A stretch of DNA of 64,000 bases from Atriophallophorus winterbourni (GCA_013407085.1 JACCGJ010016219.1:56039-120038); one strand, 5' to 3'; shown: positions 11,592 to 25,000, counted from the stretch's first letter. Numbers and translations are program-made. The notes: generated by a model from the sequence alone, not told the origin.

Positions 11592-12734
11592 GTACCACAA
11601 ATCGTTTGAGCTGCTTCTGATAATTATTCTGCCGTAAATTTCAGCTTCCGTTTAAGTGGTTCTGTGGTTCACTGCAAAATACTATGAACTAAATTCAAAT
11701 TCCGTAAACGCAAAGATCGAGTGATGTAATTTTATTACAACCACACTTTATTTGATCGAACTGAGTAACGTTGTTATCTTTATTACTACAAGTTCTCAGA
11801 ATGACAATTTTACCTTCGTAAATGCGCTTTGATAATTATTATTCGAGGTTGTAAACGAACATATACGATTTTTTAGGCGAAAATGGAACAAAAGATTTCA
11901 AAGGAAATATTACAATCTGCTCTCATTCTTGATTGGCGTCTTGTTTCGTTATCCCATATGCATTGTGTGACAGAATTCGTCTTTCAATTTTGATTAAGTA
12001 GTCGAAAAAGGGATACATCAGAAATATTGATTCAGATTTAACATAATATTACTCTCTCCTCGTTTCTCCCTCCGTGAACCTGAGGCAACTCGAAGAGATT
12101 TGTTTATTCAATTTGTTTGCTGTCTCTAAAATTATATTTGCTCACTCAATGATTAAAAATCAGATTTATTTTGCATTTGCTAAAAAACATTTTTATTTAT
12201 TTCTGATTGCGTGCATCTAAAATCAAGTTCTATGGATTGTGGGAAATTGCATGTTCTGTCCGGGAAAATTTAAATGTATATGCAAGTTCTTGAACTATAC
12301 GCGAAAAATAAGTCGTCTGTGCGACTTAGTCGTATAAAATGTTACCTGATTTAGCGTAATACCATAAACGTTTTCACTTATCACTTTGGCATTATTAGTC
12401 CGCATATTTGAAAGTGATCACAACTTGTGAAATCGAGTTAAATGTTAGCTGGTAGTCAATTTCTATCACATTTCTAGTAAACTGTTACGTTTCGCTTACA
12501 CTTAAAATCCTAACCTTTTCGAACCTAGTATTGATAAGATTGGCAGCGCGCATTTTGAAGATTTTAATGGGTTGTGCATTTAATGTGTGTAAAAGCATAT
12601 GCCTATGGGCGTGTAATTATGGTTAATGGAAATAATCGTGTAGCAATCGTGCTAATAAATATATAATTTTTGGAAATTTTGCACAAAACTTATCTACGAT
12701 TGTAAATACAGCAATCTTAGTCCAACGATTTTAC

Positions 12735-13520
12735 TTAATTTCAAGGTAAATTCAAGGTTTTTAACGGTCTAAAAAGCAACAAGCTTAACAACAACCATAG
12801 GATGATAAAAATTGAAATATAAGTGTATAAACAATATAAGGAAATAGATTAAACAGTATATAAGTGTTCTGGAAACGAATAATGCATTAAAAATTCGTCT
12901 AATTTCGTTTCAAAGTCATGCAAGCTAGTGTAGTGAGCAACGGTTGAAGGTAAACTCGTCCAAGTTAAACAAGCGGGAATGGGGTACGACCAGCACATAT
13001 TCATGCGTTCGATAATTTTTCGTATTCCTTCGTGTGAATAAATCCTGCAAGGGATGCTTCGGGGTATGGAATGTTTTGTAAAGTAAGATTAGGTCTCCTC
13101 TGATTCGTCGAAAGGGAAAGTCGAACAGATTCATTTGAGCTATCCTTTCTTTATAAGGTTTGTTTCGGATGCTGAGAACTAGTTTCGTTGAGTGGTGATA
13201 GATTCGCTGCATAAGTTCCACATCCCTCTTGAGCCACAGAGACCATGACTGCACACCGTATTCCATGACTGGTCTCAAGTATGTATTCATGATCCTTGGG
13301 AATATCTTGGGCTAAAATTTCCCAAATACACGTTTGAGTAGATTTATGACACGTTTTGCTTTTTATAGACACTGTTAGTTTGAAGTGAGGTTTTTAAACT
13401 GGAGCATATACAGACACCCAAATCTTTTTATTCACTGCAATTTTCAAGGACATGCGAACCTATGTGATATGTGAACTCTACTCGATTCTCCATCGTCGAC
13501 ATGTAACAACCAATTTCTTC
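12735..13520 (-). pseudogene. CR1-like LINE copy B, 3' part
   Basis: The minus-strand frame 13290-12925 reads NTYLRPVMEYGVQSWSLWLK, then RIYHHSTKLVLSIRNKPYKE, RIRGDLILLYKTFHTPKHPL, and (shifted) HSRLFNLDEF, the post-RT C-terminal tail. Upstream, KDLGVCICSSLK in another frame extends homology to about 13520. The 3' end at 12735 shows CCTTGAATTTACCTTGAAA, a decayed short-repeat tail. It lies within copy 2 of the segmental duplication, so it inserted there after the duplication or was deleted from copy 1. Confidence 0.8.
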
Positions 13521-13564
13521 TTCATCTTCCATTTATACACAGTTAAATATATCTGGGCACATGA

Positions 13565-13890
13565 GATTGAACACGTTGGTCGTGCAAACCTTATTCAACA
13601 GTGAATTACAAGTTTTTACTTCGTTTACTATTCGTTCACTTTTTCGAATCATGCGGATTCTGATCGTGTTGTCTCCAGCTGATGAGTGGAAATAACACCA
13701 AATCTGTCATGGGGTTTGTGAGAAGGAACTGCATAGCAAAGTTACAAAACCATTAGACACCAATCACTTTAAAACATAAAGCACAGGAATTTTACCATGC
13801 AATGCATGCGGATTTTGAGCATTCTGTCCAGAACTGTGGAGCGCAACAGCGCGAAACCTGTCGTGGTGTGTGTGATGGAAATACATGTAA
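13565..13890 (+). repeat. hammerhead-repeat dimer, degenerate
   Basis: Two hammerhead-like cores lie about 155 bp apart. First: CTGATGA at 13679-13685, then GTGGAAATAACACC, AAAT and CTGTC. Second: CTGTGGA at 13834-13840, stem II GCGC-AACA-GCGC, then GAAA (13853-13856) and CCTGTC. The first has lost a proper GAAA box, the second has CTGATGA changed to CTGTGGA. The 110 bp before the first core follows the 35.2-35.9 kb unit (reverse strand), so this is a decayed tandem pair of the same family. Confidence 0.6.
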
Positions 13891-15176
13891 ATACGAATTC
13901 TTATTTTGAGCTCATGATTTAATCCCCATTCACAATTTTATGTGCTCATTCGATTATGCAGCTTAGTCATGGTGATCTTATCGAAAGGTAGCTTCAAAGT
14001 CAAACTCCGTTAATATACGCAGTCATTTTTGTTCCTGGCGATAATCTATTAAAAAGCACAAAGAGTGTGGTTTAAAATGTGTTGCAAATTTAAATAAATT
14101 TAAATCCCTAGACATATAATTATTCATGATCACCTCGTCAAAAATTGGATTAAATTAATTTTATTCTGGCTTCTCGGCTGACCAATGACTAGAATTATTC
14201 ACACGATTTCTAGCATGCTTCCCAACATTGACCAAAACAAGTATTCACGAAAAATCCTTTCGCTGTTCAGTCGACCGTTATTCGGTACAGCGCATATTAA
14301 TGCTCTGCTTGAATAGTCTGGCCGGGATGACTTTCGCCTGGATGTGTAGAGAATTTAATGATAGCATTTTTATTAGTGTCAAGAAAACGAATAATTTTGA
14401 ATAACTATAATAAGCGGGTTGATATGCAGTCTGCTAAATTCATTAAGAGTGCAAAGTTGGAGTGGTTACATTAGGAAGAGATTCTAAATTTTAATTTAAT
14501 ATTTTGTGAAAACAAATTTGACTCTAAGCATTTTGAATCCCGGTATGAAATCTTAGGTTTAGTTATATAAAATATCGGAATAAAAGTTAAACAGTGAGTT
14601 ATTGCTGGATAAGTTCAACACACTTAACATCTGCAAAAAGATTTACAAATGATGCGTAGTTAGAAGTGGCTAAGCTCAAACAAAATATCCATGGTAGCGT
14701 TTTTCGAATATCAGGTGTTTAACCACGTCTAATAATACACCGTGTGTAGATTTGATTGATCAGTTTGATTTTCGCGATATTATTCCACAGTAACTACAAT
14801 TGTCAAGTGTAATTATTTGTTTCACTCCTGTTGAAAGAAAAGTTGATCATGGTTCTACCCTCCCTACCTGATATATGCACATATTATTTAATTCTTTTGG
14901 GAGTTTTGAAGAAATCTATTCAAATTGAGTATGAAAACTAACAGTGATGAAGTCTTCATACAGTAAATGTATTATCTTCTACACTACACCGGATGGATGA
15001 AAATGGCACGAACACAGTGATGAAGTTCCAATGTTGAGGATTTATAGATTGCATTTTATATCAATTGGCACAATTACATGTGTCAGCAGTTCACATACAT
15101 TAATCACGTCAAAGTTTACTTGTTGCAATATCAAACTACAGATTTTGATTGTTATATTCATTTTTGCCAGAATTCA

Positions 15177-15422
<246 letters not shown>

Positions 15423-15690
15423 GTACCACATTCGTTTGAGCTGCTTCTGATAATTATTCTACCGTAAATTTTAGCTTCCGTTTAAGTAGTTCAGTGGTTC
15501 ACTGCAAAATCCTATGAACTAAATTCGAATTCCGTAAACGCAAAAGCTCTAGTTTTGTAACTTTATTACAACAAAACTTTATTTGATCGAACTTAGTAAA
15601 GTTGGTATCCTTATTACTGCAAATTCTCAGAATGAAAATTTTAGCTTCATAAATGCGCATTGTTAATTATTATTCGAGGTTGTCAAATGA

Positions 15691-18299
15691 ACACATTAAT
15701 TTAAGTAAACTTGAGAATGTGAATATTTGGTTCACTCCCTTTTTTGCCCTTCGAAATCCGACTATTTTAAGCTTTAAAATTTTTCATTAATTTGCTTTTG
15801 TCAGTTGGTTGTGTAACTGCAGCGCGATTTGAGAGCTGCATGATGTATCACTTGGCAGGTTGGAATTTAGGACGGAATAAATTTACGCTCGATCGGTCAT
15901 GTCTCATCCTTGTCATCCTTGATTGCCACCAATTGTAAAATTGCGTCATTCAATCCGAGAGTAGGAGATCGTTTCGGTTTACAAAACTTATTTCGGTGCA
16001 ATTTCGTATAGGTTTAAATCTGTGGATAAGATTCTACTTTCCCCGTTTCAGTTACACCTGGAAAATGAATGGGGCTATACCATGTGAGGAAACAGTTATC
16101 GCATTCTAGGCAATAAGTCCCTGTGTGATTTTTATTGTAATAGCTCATATACTCTTGTGAGATGAGAATTATTTTAGTTTATTTCACTCTGCTTTTTATG
16201 TAGAAACTCTATCATCTAATATTGAGAAGATATCCAAGTTTAAGAAAAAGCGATATCAGACAATATTTAACAATTCCACACAGTTCGTCATGGTGCTAAT
16301 ATCTGCATCATGAAACTGAGGGTATATGTTCCGATCCGAGATATTGGATGCCATTAAACTGACAGATGGTCGCGACACATCTAACTAACTAATTTCGGTC
16401 AAAATATAACATTTTATGTGAGATCACTATTTTCATAATGATCGTTATTTCGAAATAAATGCAATAAAAACCAATGGCAAAAAACAAATAAAAAATCATC
16501 ATCGTTGATTACGATGATAATTGTCAAGTCAATGAAAACAGGATGAGGTGATGGGTGGGGTTAAGAAAATGGAAGCGGAAATAAATGGACACGAATGCGA
16601 TGACTTGATTGATAGTTTTGTAGATTATCATAATGATGATGCTGATTATATTAATGAATGTGACAGTGATAAATACGATTACAAATAATTGAAGGAGGAC
16701 ACTTGAAAAATAGTTTAAACGTATAATCGCCTCTGTAGATGATGATTTGGCTGCTAAAGTTTGATACACATTTTAACTTGTCGCTTTGTCTACGGTCCGG
16801 TTTACTGAACCAATTCTAAATGTTTGATTTCGAGATTTAATTAAGCTATATCTTTAATTACAAAAAATGTATAAAATAAAGACAAATTTCCTAAATAAAA
16901 TTTTGGCTTTCAGTGACGACCACAATCGCTTCGTTTCTTTGTCTACGATACAAATCCTGAGTTTTGATCTGGAGAATTCGAACAAATTTTGTGGCATTAC
17001 TTACACCCTTATTTGAAAAAAAAAACTTAAGCAAAGTTGTCCCTAGTTGTGCAAAATGTTTCGCGATATATTGTGTTGGTAAACCATATAGGCGACCAGC
17101 GGATGATATGCGGAGAAACCAACTCTGTCACAAGATAAAAGCATAAAGTGTCGAAAATTCGTTGACGACAATCACAAATCCGCAATAATTTGGGTATCGG
17201 AGGATTGCATGAGAGCAGTTTACTTTACTTTACTTCACTTTAATACGTCCGAATTGCTATATGAGGTTACGCTAATAGGATCAAATTACTACTAGCTTAC
17301 TTTTGGTAAAAATCGCAGCTATTTTACATTCTATCAGTTTTGCCTTTGAAAAAATGACGTTTTTAGATTTCATTCATTTGTCTAATCGTTAAAGATTTGC
17401 TGCTATGTGATTCCTAATTTGGAACCTATTTATTAATTTTTCGACACCAGTGGAAGCTAAGATTTTTTCTGTTTGAGGGCAGTTGGCTGATTCGGTTCTT
17501 CTTTGCCATTTATGTATTCCGCCAAATGCAATAACATACTCCAAGTCAAACCAAAACTACTTATACATACAAGTACAAATGATGTCGGAATAAGAAGCAA
17601 CTTCTGTATAATTAAAAGTCCTCAAATCATTACAATATGCATGAAGCTACAAATGGCGTGAACCATTTGGTCAATTTCAGGTTATCGTATTTTCAGAAAA
17701 TCCGTGGAAGTGCGAAACGTATCAGCGATGAGCGCTAATCACGAGATTTCGGATGAAGTGCAGAACATTACACTCTGACGAGAGCAATCACAAAAACTCA
17801 ATAATCCGTCTTTCGGAAGAATTATATGAGACACGAGTGACGACATTTCAGAAAGCATGACGGGATGGACAACTTTAAATCCTACCCGACGATATGCAAT
17901 CTTCAAGGTCAGTCAAACGAGCACTGTGTTGTGAGTGCTTGAAGTGAAGCAGTCGGAACCTAGTTAATTGGAATATCATCTGGAAGTGATATGTGGGGTA
18001 AATATTTTTTTCAGATTAATGTTGTGTTGGATTTGTCTATCTATATAAAAGAGGCGTGCATTTCATTTTGTCGATTTGTGTGCGATGAACGTATTTTGAC
18101 AAATTCTTGTGTTTGAGATTCGTGGGCGAATGCGATCAGCATTGGACAGGCTGACCTCAGAAATGAATCTGGATGCAATGAATAAGTGGATAGGGAACAC
18201 AGGGTTGACGCGATGATTCTTAATTTAAGAGACCTGAATGTTGACAAACACGAAACGGCTTTAGACAAGGAACGCAATGTGGCTCGACAAAGCCTGCCG
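15691..18299. other. no gene seen
   Basis: AT-rich intronic sequence. Two short segments, 17150-17215 and 17775-17855, resemble each other (both contain CAATCACAAA followed by a CAATAAT-type string), suggesting an old repeat. (TTTAC)n-like bases occur at 17219-17242. No coding homology recognised. Confidence 0.4.
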
Positions 18300-18480
18300 T
18301 AAGAATTCAAGGATTCCAGGATTTATGGTTAAAAAAGTTAATACTTTACAAGCACCACGGATACTTTTATGAATGAAAAATCACACTCTTAATACAACAT
18401 AAAGAATGCAAATGTACAGCTCACGAATGATGTTCGTTGCAAGTCAAATCCCATTTCGCTTTAAAACTCGACAGGCAAGG
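18300..18480 (-). repeat. possible CR1-like 3' UTR fragment
   Basis: The bases AATTCAAGGATTCCAGGATT followed by TATGGTTAAAAAAGTT resemble the terminal repeats and adjacent UTR of the copies at 21015 and 22897. No coding part is attached. Confidence 0.35.
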
Positions 18481-19640
18481 AAATCCAAAACATGTTGGGG
18501 TAGGGATTTCCCACGAAATATAGCTCGTAACGGCGAAAAAATGGCGCCGACAATCAAACGTGAACTTGGAAACGTAAGGGAAATAAGGTGTGTCCGCGTT
18601 GTCACTTTTTCCCCCCCCCCATCACTCCATCAAGCAAGTGTTTGAGTGGATGTCCGTCGGTAGACAATTATATAGGTCAAATATTACGCATCGGTACAAT
18701 CTCTGGTAAGTCCATAGAGCCGGACGTCACAGTCTTTCGGTATACGGAACATTGCGTAAGACCCATCACGAACTTTTATGCTTTATGATAGAATGGTAAT
18801 CGAAAGAGCAATATCTTTTGCGCAGCCACGAAGCCCATGACCTCGAACTCATATTCCCCATATTAGGGCTAATGTCAACCTTCATTTTCCTTGTCGTACG
18901 TTACCATAGAGAATCTTTCAATATATTTCGACAATCCCTAACAATCTTTTGACGTCCATTTGGGCCGTCATTCGGATGGAAACCCTGACACTGTTTCTTG
19001 TTGTGAATAAATTTAATCGCCACCAAATCAAATGATAGTCTTTTTATTAGCTTGTAAAATTGTTGTAGAGCAGCAATCGACAAATTACTGTAGTTATAGT
19101 ATGGACCCCGATACTTTACACATCAGCAAAGAGCGAATTACAATTCTAATCAATTTCTTTGAGAAAATACGTTTATTTTCGTAAAAGTTAAGTTAAAAAG
19201 TTAAGTTAAAATTAAGTTAGAGTGGAAATTTTAACGTGATTATTAAGTATTTTGACACTGTGGAGAAAATTATGTGAAATCTAAACCTAATCTTTACGCA
19301 AAGACGTGGACGCATTGATGAAAGAATTGCCGACCATTCACGAAAATTTATTCGTGTTTTATAGGTCATTTCATTGTATTTCACTTCCTGTTGTCGTTCG
19401 GATCTCAATGACTAAATCTTTTATTGTTTATGAAGTTTTTTTTGAAACAATGGCTCGTTAATCATTATTATCCACATTTTAAGGTTACAAAATTTTATCG
19501 CAATTTATCGTAATTTAGACATAAATCAACAATTATCTATTACAATTATTTTGAAAATGCTGCTTCACAGAGAGTTTTCTCGTGAGATAAGTTTTAAAAA
19601 ATGTAATCGAAGCAAGAGTTTAGAATGCACAAAGCTATTC
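18481..19640. other. no gene seen
   Basis: Intron 1 sequence next to the GPCR exon 1 donor. Nothing recognised. Confidence 0.5.
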
Positions 19641-19654
19641 TCAATCAAGCTTAC

Positions 19655-19922
19655 CGGTGATTAAAAGCAAGAGATCACTGATGGCCAAGCTGAAAAGATA
19701 ACAGTTTGTTCGAGTATGCATGTATCGTTTTCGAGCGATCACAATGCATGTTGATAAATTTCCAAATATTCCAGTGCATAAAATCACCGAATAGATAATT
19801 CCGATGATCACTTGTGCTGCCAACGGTTTTGTCCGAGGGCCCAGCATTGATTCCAGCAATAATTGCTTGTGATAATTAAAAAATTGTTCACACAGTACAG
19901 TACAATTTTCATTTGAAATCAT
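19655..19922 (-). CDS. neuropeptide-type GPCR, exon 1 (N-terminus, TM1, TM2)
   Basis: Starting at the ATG at 19922-19920 the frame reads MISNENCTVLCEQFFNYH (an N-glycosylation site), then VIIGIIYSVILCTGIFGNLS (TM1 with its GN motif), CIVIARKRYMHTRTN (ICL1) and CYLFSLAISDLLLLIT (TM2 with the conserved Asp). The exon ends ACC-G before donor GTAAGC (19654-19649), leaving phase 1, which fits exon 2 at 272. TM1/TM2 wording is typical of neuromedin U/TRH/capa-type receptors. The frame also stays open to a TTG a few codons upstream, but ATG is the likelier start. An upstream exon cannot be excluded. Confidence 0.88.
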
Positions 19923-19931
19923 AGTTTTCAA

Positions 19932-20425
19932 TTATGACATGTAAACAGCTTCTGAATAATTATATAACGCAGAGCTAACCAATAAAAACGTCTGAATATC
20001 AATTGATGTGATTGGCTACCATTTAACCGATTAATATTTACAGTGTTCGACTCAAATAATTCATGAGAATTTAATCGACTGTGAATATATAGATAAAAAT
20101 ATGTAAAGACTTTGTTATAGAAATGGAACGGAATGTGATTTCACATACATTGGAAGTGGTGATGTCAGTACTAGTTGTTGCGCCGCATCAGCGCATCAAG
20201 TTTGGACTGACGGACCCAGGGTGAAGAACTGAATCAAGTGACCTAAAGCCACAAGATTATCAGCCAGTTGAACATTTGAGTAATTGGAAACAATGTTATG
20301 GCTTGATCTGCTATCAAATGAAAACTGAGCATTGCTTATATCGATGCAAATAAGGAATCCTCGCACTATGACATTACATAAAGGTTTGGTATCATATTAC
20401 CGGGGATCAGAAAGAACGTGTAAAC
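19932..20425. other. upstream region of GPCR exon 1; no gene seen
   Basis: Would hold the promoter or 5' UTR if exon 1 is the first exon. No clear core-promoter motif recognised. Confidence 0.35.
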
Positions 20426-21014
20426 TGGTCAAGAATCAAGAATCAAGATTTTATGATGAAAAAAGCAATCGCTTTACATGTACTTTTGGATGACAGCTAT
20501 AAAAAATACGGAGGATGAAATCAAGATTCAATGGAGCTGAGTGGGTTGTGTGGGTTCATAAAGGGTCAATATAAAAGCCGATAGTGAAGTGCTCTTTGAT
20601 ATAAGCATCCAGTTTCGATTTGAAATCACAGATTGTGGTAGCGTTCACAACATCCCGTGATAATGAATTCCACAGGAAGCAAAGACGCACAAAGAAGAAA
20701 TGACGTCTACAATCGGGTCTCGAGTGCGGCATCAAAATACAATTTGAATGAATCCGTGTATTCTAAGGGGAACTGACATTTATCAAATCAAGGGACAGGG
20801 TGGTTTTCCATACGCTATGCTCAAGTAACACACATGTATACAACTTCCTCATATACTGCCTGCATTGAGCCTTTCATTGTCTCCGGTATATCAGTCAATC
20901 AAAAACCAGACATCGAAAAACCATGTTGATTCCAGAACATCACCTTTTGTGTTTCGAGATGACTCACAATATTTTCACAAACGATACGCTCCCTAACTAT
21001 TCGATATAACGGGG
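20426..21014 (-). pseudogene. CR1-like LINE copy D, internally deleted
   Basis: Minus-strand translation shows two blocks. 21010-20850 resembles the start of the RT (RIVCENIVSHLETQK, then WNQHGF; compare RIITAEVVRHLESNG in copy S). It is joined at about 20830 to the C-terminal tail (INVSSPKNTRIHSNCILMPH, RRHFFFVRLCFLWNSL). The whole catalytic RT core is missing. The 3' end at 20426 is TCTTGAT-TCTTGAT-TCTTGAC. Confidence 0.75.
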
Positions 21015-21175
21015 ATTCTAGATTTAGGATTCAAGAATTTATGGTATAAAAACTTGTAGTTATACAACAACATGGGATATTTGAACAACGAGAAAATAAT
21101 ATAAAAACCTGAGGCGTTAGCGAAGATCGACACTCCTTGTAGTTAGAAAATTTTTGTGTATTGTCTCGGTATTCA
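21015..21175 (-). repeat. CR1-like 3' UTR fragment (copy E)
   Basis: The bases TTTAGGATTCAAGAATTTAT followed by GGTATAAAAACTTG match the 3' UTR at 22897-22960. Sits between two larger copies. Confidence 0.6.
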
Positions 21176-22890
21176 ATTCAATGTAATTCTATGTAATTCA
21201 ATGTTTTTGATGGCCAGAAATGCTACATGCTTAACAATAACCATAGGATAGTAAAAATTTAAAATTTAAGTGTATAAACAAGATAAGGAACTAAATTAAG
21301 CAGTAAATAAGAGTTCGGAAAATGAATAATTCCTTAGAAATTCGTCTAATTTCGTCTTAAAAACATGCAAGCTAGTGGAGTGAGCAACGGTAGAAGGTAA
21401 AATGTTCCAAGTAAAACAGACTAGGACAGAATAAGTGGGAATGGGGTTCCACCAGCACATATTCATGGGTTCGATAATTTCTCGTATGACATCGCGTGAA
21501 TTATTCCTTTAAGGGATTGATCGGGATGGAATATTTTGTAAATTAGGATAAGGTCTTCTTTGATTCGTCGATATGGAAAATCGAACCGATTCAGTTGAAA
21601 TATGCTTTCTTTATAAAGCTTGTTTCGGATGCTGAGAACTCGCTATATTGAGCGGTGATAGATTCGCTGCATAAGTACCAAATCCTTCTTGAGCCACGGA
21701 GACCGTGACTGCACACCGTATTCCATGACTGGTCTCAAGTATGTATGCATGATCCTTGGGAATATGTTGGGCGAAGATTTCTCAAATACCCGTTTGAGTA
21801 GATTTAGGATACGTGTTGCTCTTTTAAAGGCACTGTTGAAGTTAAACGACAGTTTGTTCTTCAACTACCAGCCTTGAAACGTATCAAGTTCTGTTTGTAA
21901 TTGCAGACAGTCTTCTGGCCTGCGGATGCTACGACATATCATTCTGTCGTCCGCAAATTACGAAATGTTACATCAAACAATTTCCGGTACATGATTGACA
22001 TAAACCAGAAAAAGGATCAGACCAAGGACTCAACCTTTGGGAACTCCTTTAGTAGCTGCGATCAATTTAGTTAATGCACCGTCAACAAGCACATGTGTAG
22101 TGTGATTAGTAAGGTAGTCATTTAAACAATTCAACAACTTTCCAGTGATACCAAGCCTTTCAAGCATATACAATAGTAGGGTATGGACAACACGACCAAA
22201 TGATTTGGAGATATCTAGGTAGCAGGCGTGTATTGCTTGTCCTTTATCTACCGAATGTGTCCAATCATTCAGCGTTATCATTAAATTAGACAAACAGGAA
22301 TAATTTTGTCCAAATCCATGAAACGGATTATTTTCTACGACAATGAGTCGCTCACGTAATTTTGAAATCACTGGTAACAGAGTAACGGGTCGGTAATTAT
22401 AAACAGCGGATCGATTTCCACCTTTAAAAATAGGAGAAATTATTCCGAATATTGAATAATTCTTGAAGGACGAGTTTTGACAATCCGTGGCAACCGTGAT
22501 TGAAATAGTTTGATTCGGGATGGAAATTGCATGTTGTCTGGATTTGAATACAGATGAATAAAACGTGGTTCAAGCTTCACAAGTTTCTGATACAGTTTTT
22601 GTTGGTCCAGATGACGTGCTCACTGACGCAACTCCAGGTTTCACATTAGCTAGATCATGAACCATACGATAAAGTATTTGATGTTGAGCTCCATCGTGTG
22701 TGATAGCACTTCTTGGAAGTACAACTTGTTTTGGCTGACAAATTTGTTTACTTTGTTCCTCAGTAGAGGGATATTAACAGGTATCTGATGATGGGTTTTG
22801 CCGATTGTGTCGCCAAGAAATTTTTCGTACCCTTAACCATACAGGAGTTCTGCTACCTACTTTAATTTCGAGGTTTTTTCTTTAGTTCCT
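21176..22890 (-). pseudogene. CR1-like LINE copy F, RT and tail
   Basis: Minus strand, with stops. The pre-RT part includes YNYRPVTLLPVISKL. Motif A is IHACYLDISKSFGRV (22230-22180), motif B is ATKGVPKG then a stop then VLGLILFLVYVN (about 22030), and motif C is FADDRM with both Asp present (about 21950). The tail reads HTYLRPVMEYGVQSRSPWLK and LVLMQRIYHRS. About 60 residues are missing between KNKLSFNFN and SAFKRATRILNLLKR. It ends near 21178 in ATTGAATTACATAGAATTAC repeats, a tail type different from copies A and D, so it belongs to a second subfamily with copies B and R. Confidence 0.85.
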
Positions 22891-22896
22891 AATGTC

Positions 22897-24117
22897 AAAT
22901 TCAAGATTCAAGAATCGAGAATCAAGAATTTATAGTATAAAAATGCTCGTAGATGTACAAGACTAAGGATATTCGTATAAGGACAATAAATATTTATACA
23001 AAATAAATTGGGGCACTAGGAAGATCGGGAGATTTGAAATAAGAAAATAATGTCATGTGTTGTCTCGGTGGAATGGAAAAATATTCGTTTGGATAAAGTT
23101 CATGGTAGATAAAAGGGGTGTAGGGTGGAATTACTAGGCATAAGTATATCCAGTTTGTTCCTTAATATGCTTTCATTAGATGATTGTACAACATTTGACG
23201 GTAGGGAGTTCCACAAAAAACAAACGCGCACCGGATAGAAGAACTGACGACAGTTGCGGTGAGAATGTGGAATATCAAATGCCAGTGGGTGAGTTCGTGT
23301 GGCATGGCTTGAACGGATGCGAAATAGATGCCTCAGAGGGTACATCTTTGAGTACATTATTTTATAAGTTGGGATAATATCAAATCGAACCCATCTGCGA
23401 GTCAGTGTATCCAAATTAAGATGAACAAGTCGATATTTACATAGTATGTTGCGGTTTCAACCAACCATTTTAGTTGCTCTGTGATAAATCCTGTCGAGCA
23501 GTTTAATGTCCATTTGTAGCCATGGTGCCCAAGATTGCACTGGATAAACCATCACTGGGTTAACACACGTATTTATGAACATAGGGAATGTTTCACTAGA
23601 AAAATTTCCGAAAATACGCAGAAGCATACCAAGCATGCGGTTAGCTTATTGTACACTGTTTAGCATTGCACACTATTCTTAAGACATTCACTAAGCCACA
23701 CGCCGAGGTCCTTTACTTTTGTTGTCCATTCCAGTTTTTGCTACCCAAGGTTGTATGGAATTGGGAAATCTTTTACCTATTTGCAACATTTTACATATTC
23801 TGAAGATGCATGGAAGGTTATTTCGATCTGAGCAGCTGTTTAATATATCCAAATCGCTGTGTAAGCGCAAACAGTCCATGCTTGACGTGATTCACATCAA
23901 AGCTTAACATCATCGGCAAATAGAGCCATTTGGCTGTGACACGTTTCGGAAGGTCGTTGATGTAGACCGAAAAGCGAACCGGGCCAAGACCCTAACCTTG
24001 TGGGCATCGCTAGTGGCTTCTATTTCCCCAGACATCACATCATCGATACGTATAGTTGCCTTGTGATCAAGAAGGTAACTTCTCACTTTGATTGAATTCT
24101 TGAGATCAGATATTAGC
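22897..24117 (-). pseudogene. CR1-like LINE copy G, RT end and C-terminal tail
   Basis: The frame 23414-23100 reads YKIMYSKMYPLRHLFRIRSS then HSHRNCRQFFYPVRVCFLWN. Upstream frames give INTCVNPVMVYPVQSWAPWL, LDRIYHRATKMVG, a nucleotide-binding stretch LPCIFRICKMLQIGKRFP, and ARFAFRSTSTTF where motif B/C surroundings would be. Motif C itself is not recognisable. The 3' end at 22897 is a run of ATTCTTGATTCTCGATTC-type repeats. At about 24117 it joins directly to the endonuclease part, so most of the RT is deleted. Confidence 0.8.
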
Positions 24118-25000
24118 CATACCCAAAACTCATGTATTCAGCTGGTTTCCGGTTTGTAGTTAATCATGTTTCTAAGAGCATTACTCAAAGCCATACCGAT
24201 GATTCGTCTAACTGATTTACGCGCATCATTTGTTCTCACAGCTTCAAACAGATAGTCAAACTGGATGTCGACGTGATCACTTATTCCAAGTTGACTTTCG
24301 TAAGCAACGTTATCAATGACGTATTCATTGCTTGTCAGAAAGGGATACAAGAGTTAAGGTATATGGGTTCCGCGGTATCGGGTATTATATAATGTGGCTA
24401 TTTAGAGGAATATCGTCCAACAACTCACTGAATGTGGGTGAACAGTACAGCTCTGCAGATTCGGCAAATTGAAGTCAGCCATAATCAAACATCGACAAGT
24501 GAATCTGGAAGTAAACATGCGAATTTTGTCGAGTAGGGCCAGATTGTAAGAATGATCTACCGACGGTGGCCGATATACTATCACAAAACACAGTATCGCC
24601 GTTAGCTAATCGGAATGAGCATCAGAGTGTATCTCGTAACATAACGACGGGATCAGTAATCTCATGGCAGAGAAGGTATTGGCTAATACAAAGTTCCTCC
24701 TCTCGCTTCACGGTGACGGCGAATAAGTGACATGCCGGTAATAATAGTTCAATATTTGTTTGGTGATTCTGTAGCCACGTTTCCGTTAAGGCGATGATGT
24801 TTGGTGAACATTTGAAGGTTCTTCGCTTGCAAGGATGCGTGATCCTTTTGAGGCTGTACTGTTGGAATACAGTGATCTATAATGTCGGCAGCATTTGTTT
24901 TATGACACGCCAACTGATTTACTTGGTGGTGATGCTATTGGACTCATTTCTAATTTTTAATGGCATTAGTCTGCGACCATTTAGCTAACGAGTTTTGACC
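24118..25000 (-). pseudogene. CR1-like LINE copy G, AP-endonuclease domain
   Basis: Minus-strand blocks in order: SPNIIALTETWLQNHQTN (catalytic ETW; about 24800), IYRPPSVDHSYNLALLD (about 24570), CLIMADFNLPNL (usually GDFN; about 24480), and YESQLGISDHVDIQFDYLF (SDH; about 24280). These are the endonuclease motifs of ORF2 in this family. A frameshift near 24420 and several stops disable it. Confidence 0.8.

Larger units (their letters stand above)
9545..11875. repeat. 2.3 kb segmental duplication, copy 1
   Basis: 9545-9670 recurs at 11876-12000 (both contain ACAAAAGATTTCAAAGGAAA). 9690-10210 recurs at about 14250-14770, 10225-10972 recurs diverged at about 14775-15177, and 11590-11870 recurs at 15420-15690. 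Order and orientation are the same, so one unit was duplicated in tandem. No coding content was recognised. Confidence 0.8.

Noticed and set aside
10945..11620. Long open frames rich in Arg/Gly/Glu and Ile/Leu
   Set aside because: They are translations of GGA and ATT microsatellites, not proteins.
18041..18310. 89-codon Ser/Arg/Leu-rich minus-strand frame
   Set aside because: No family resemblance and composition consistent with chance.
22780..22800. CTGATGATGG as a hammerhead core
   Set aside because: No pairing stem II and no GAAA; it lies inside CR1-like coding sequence.
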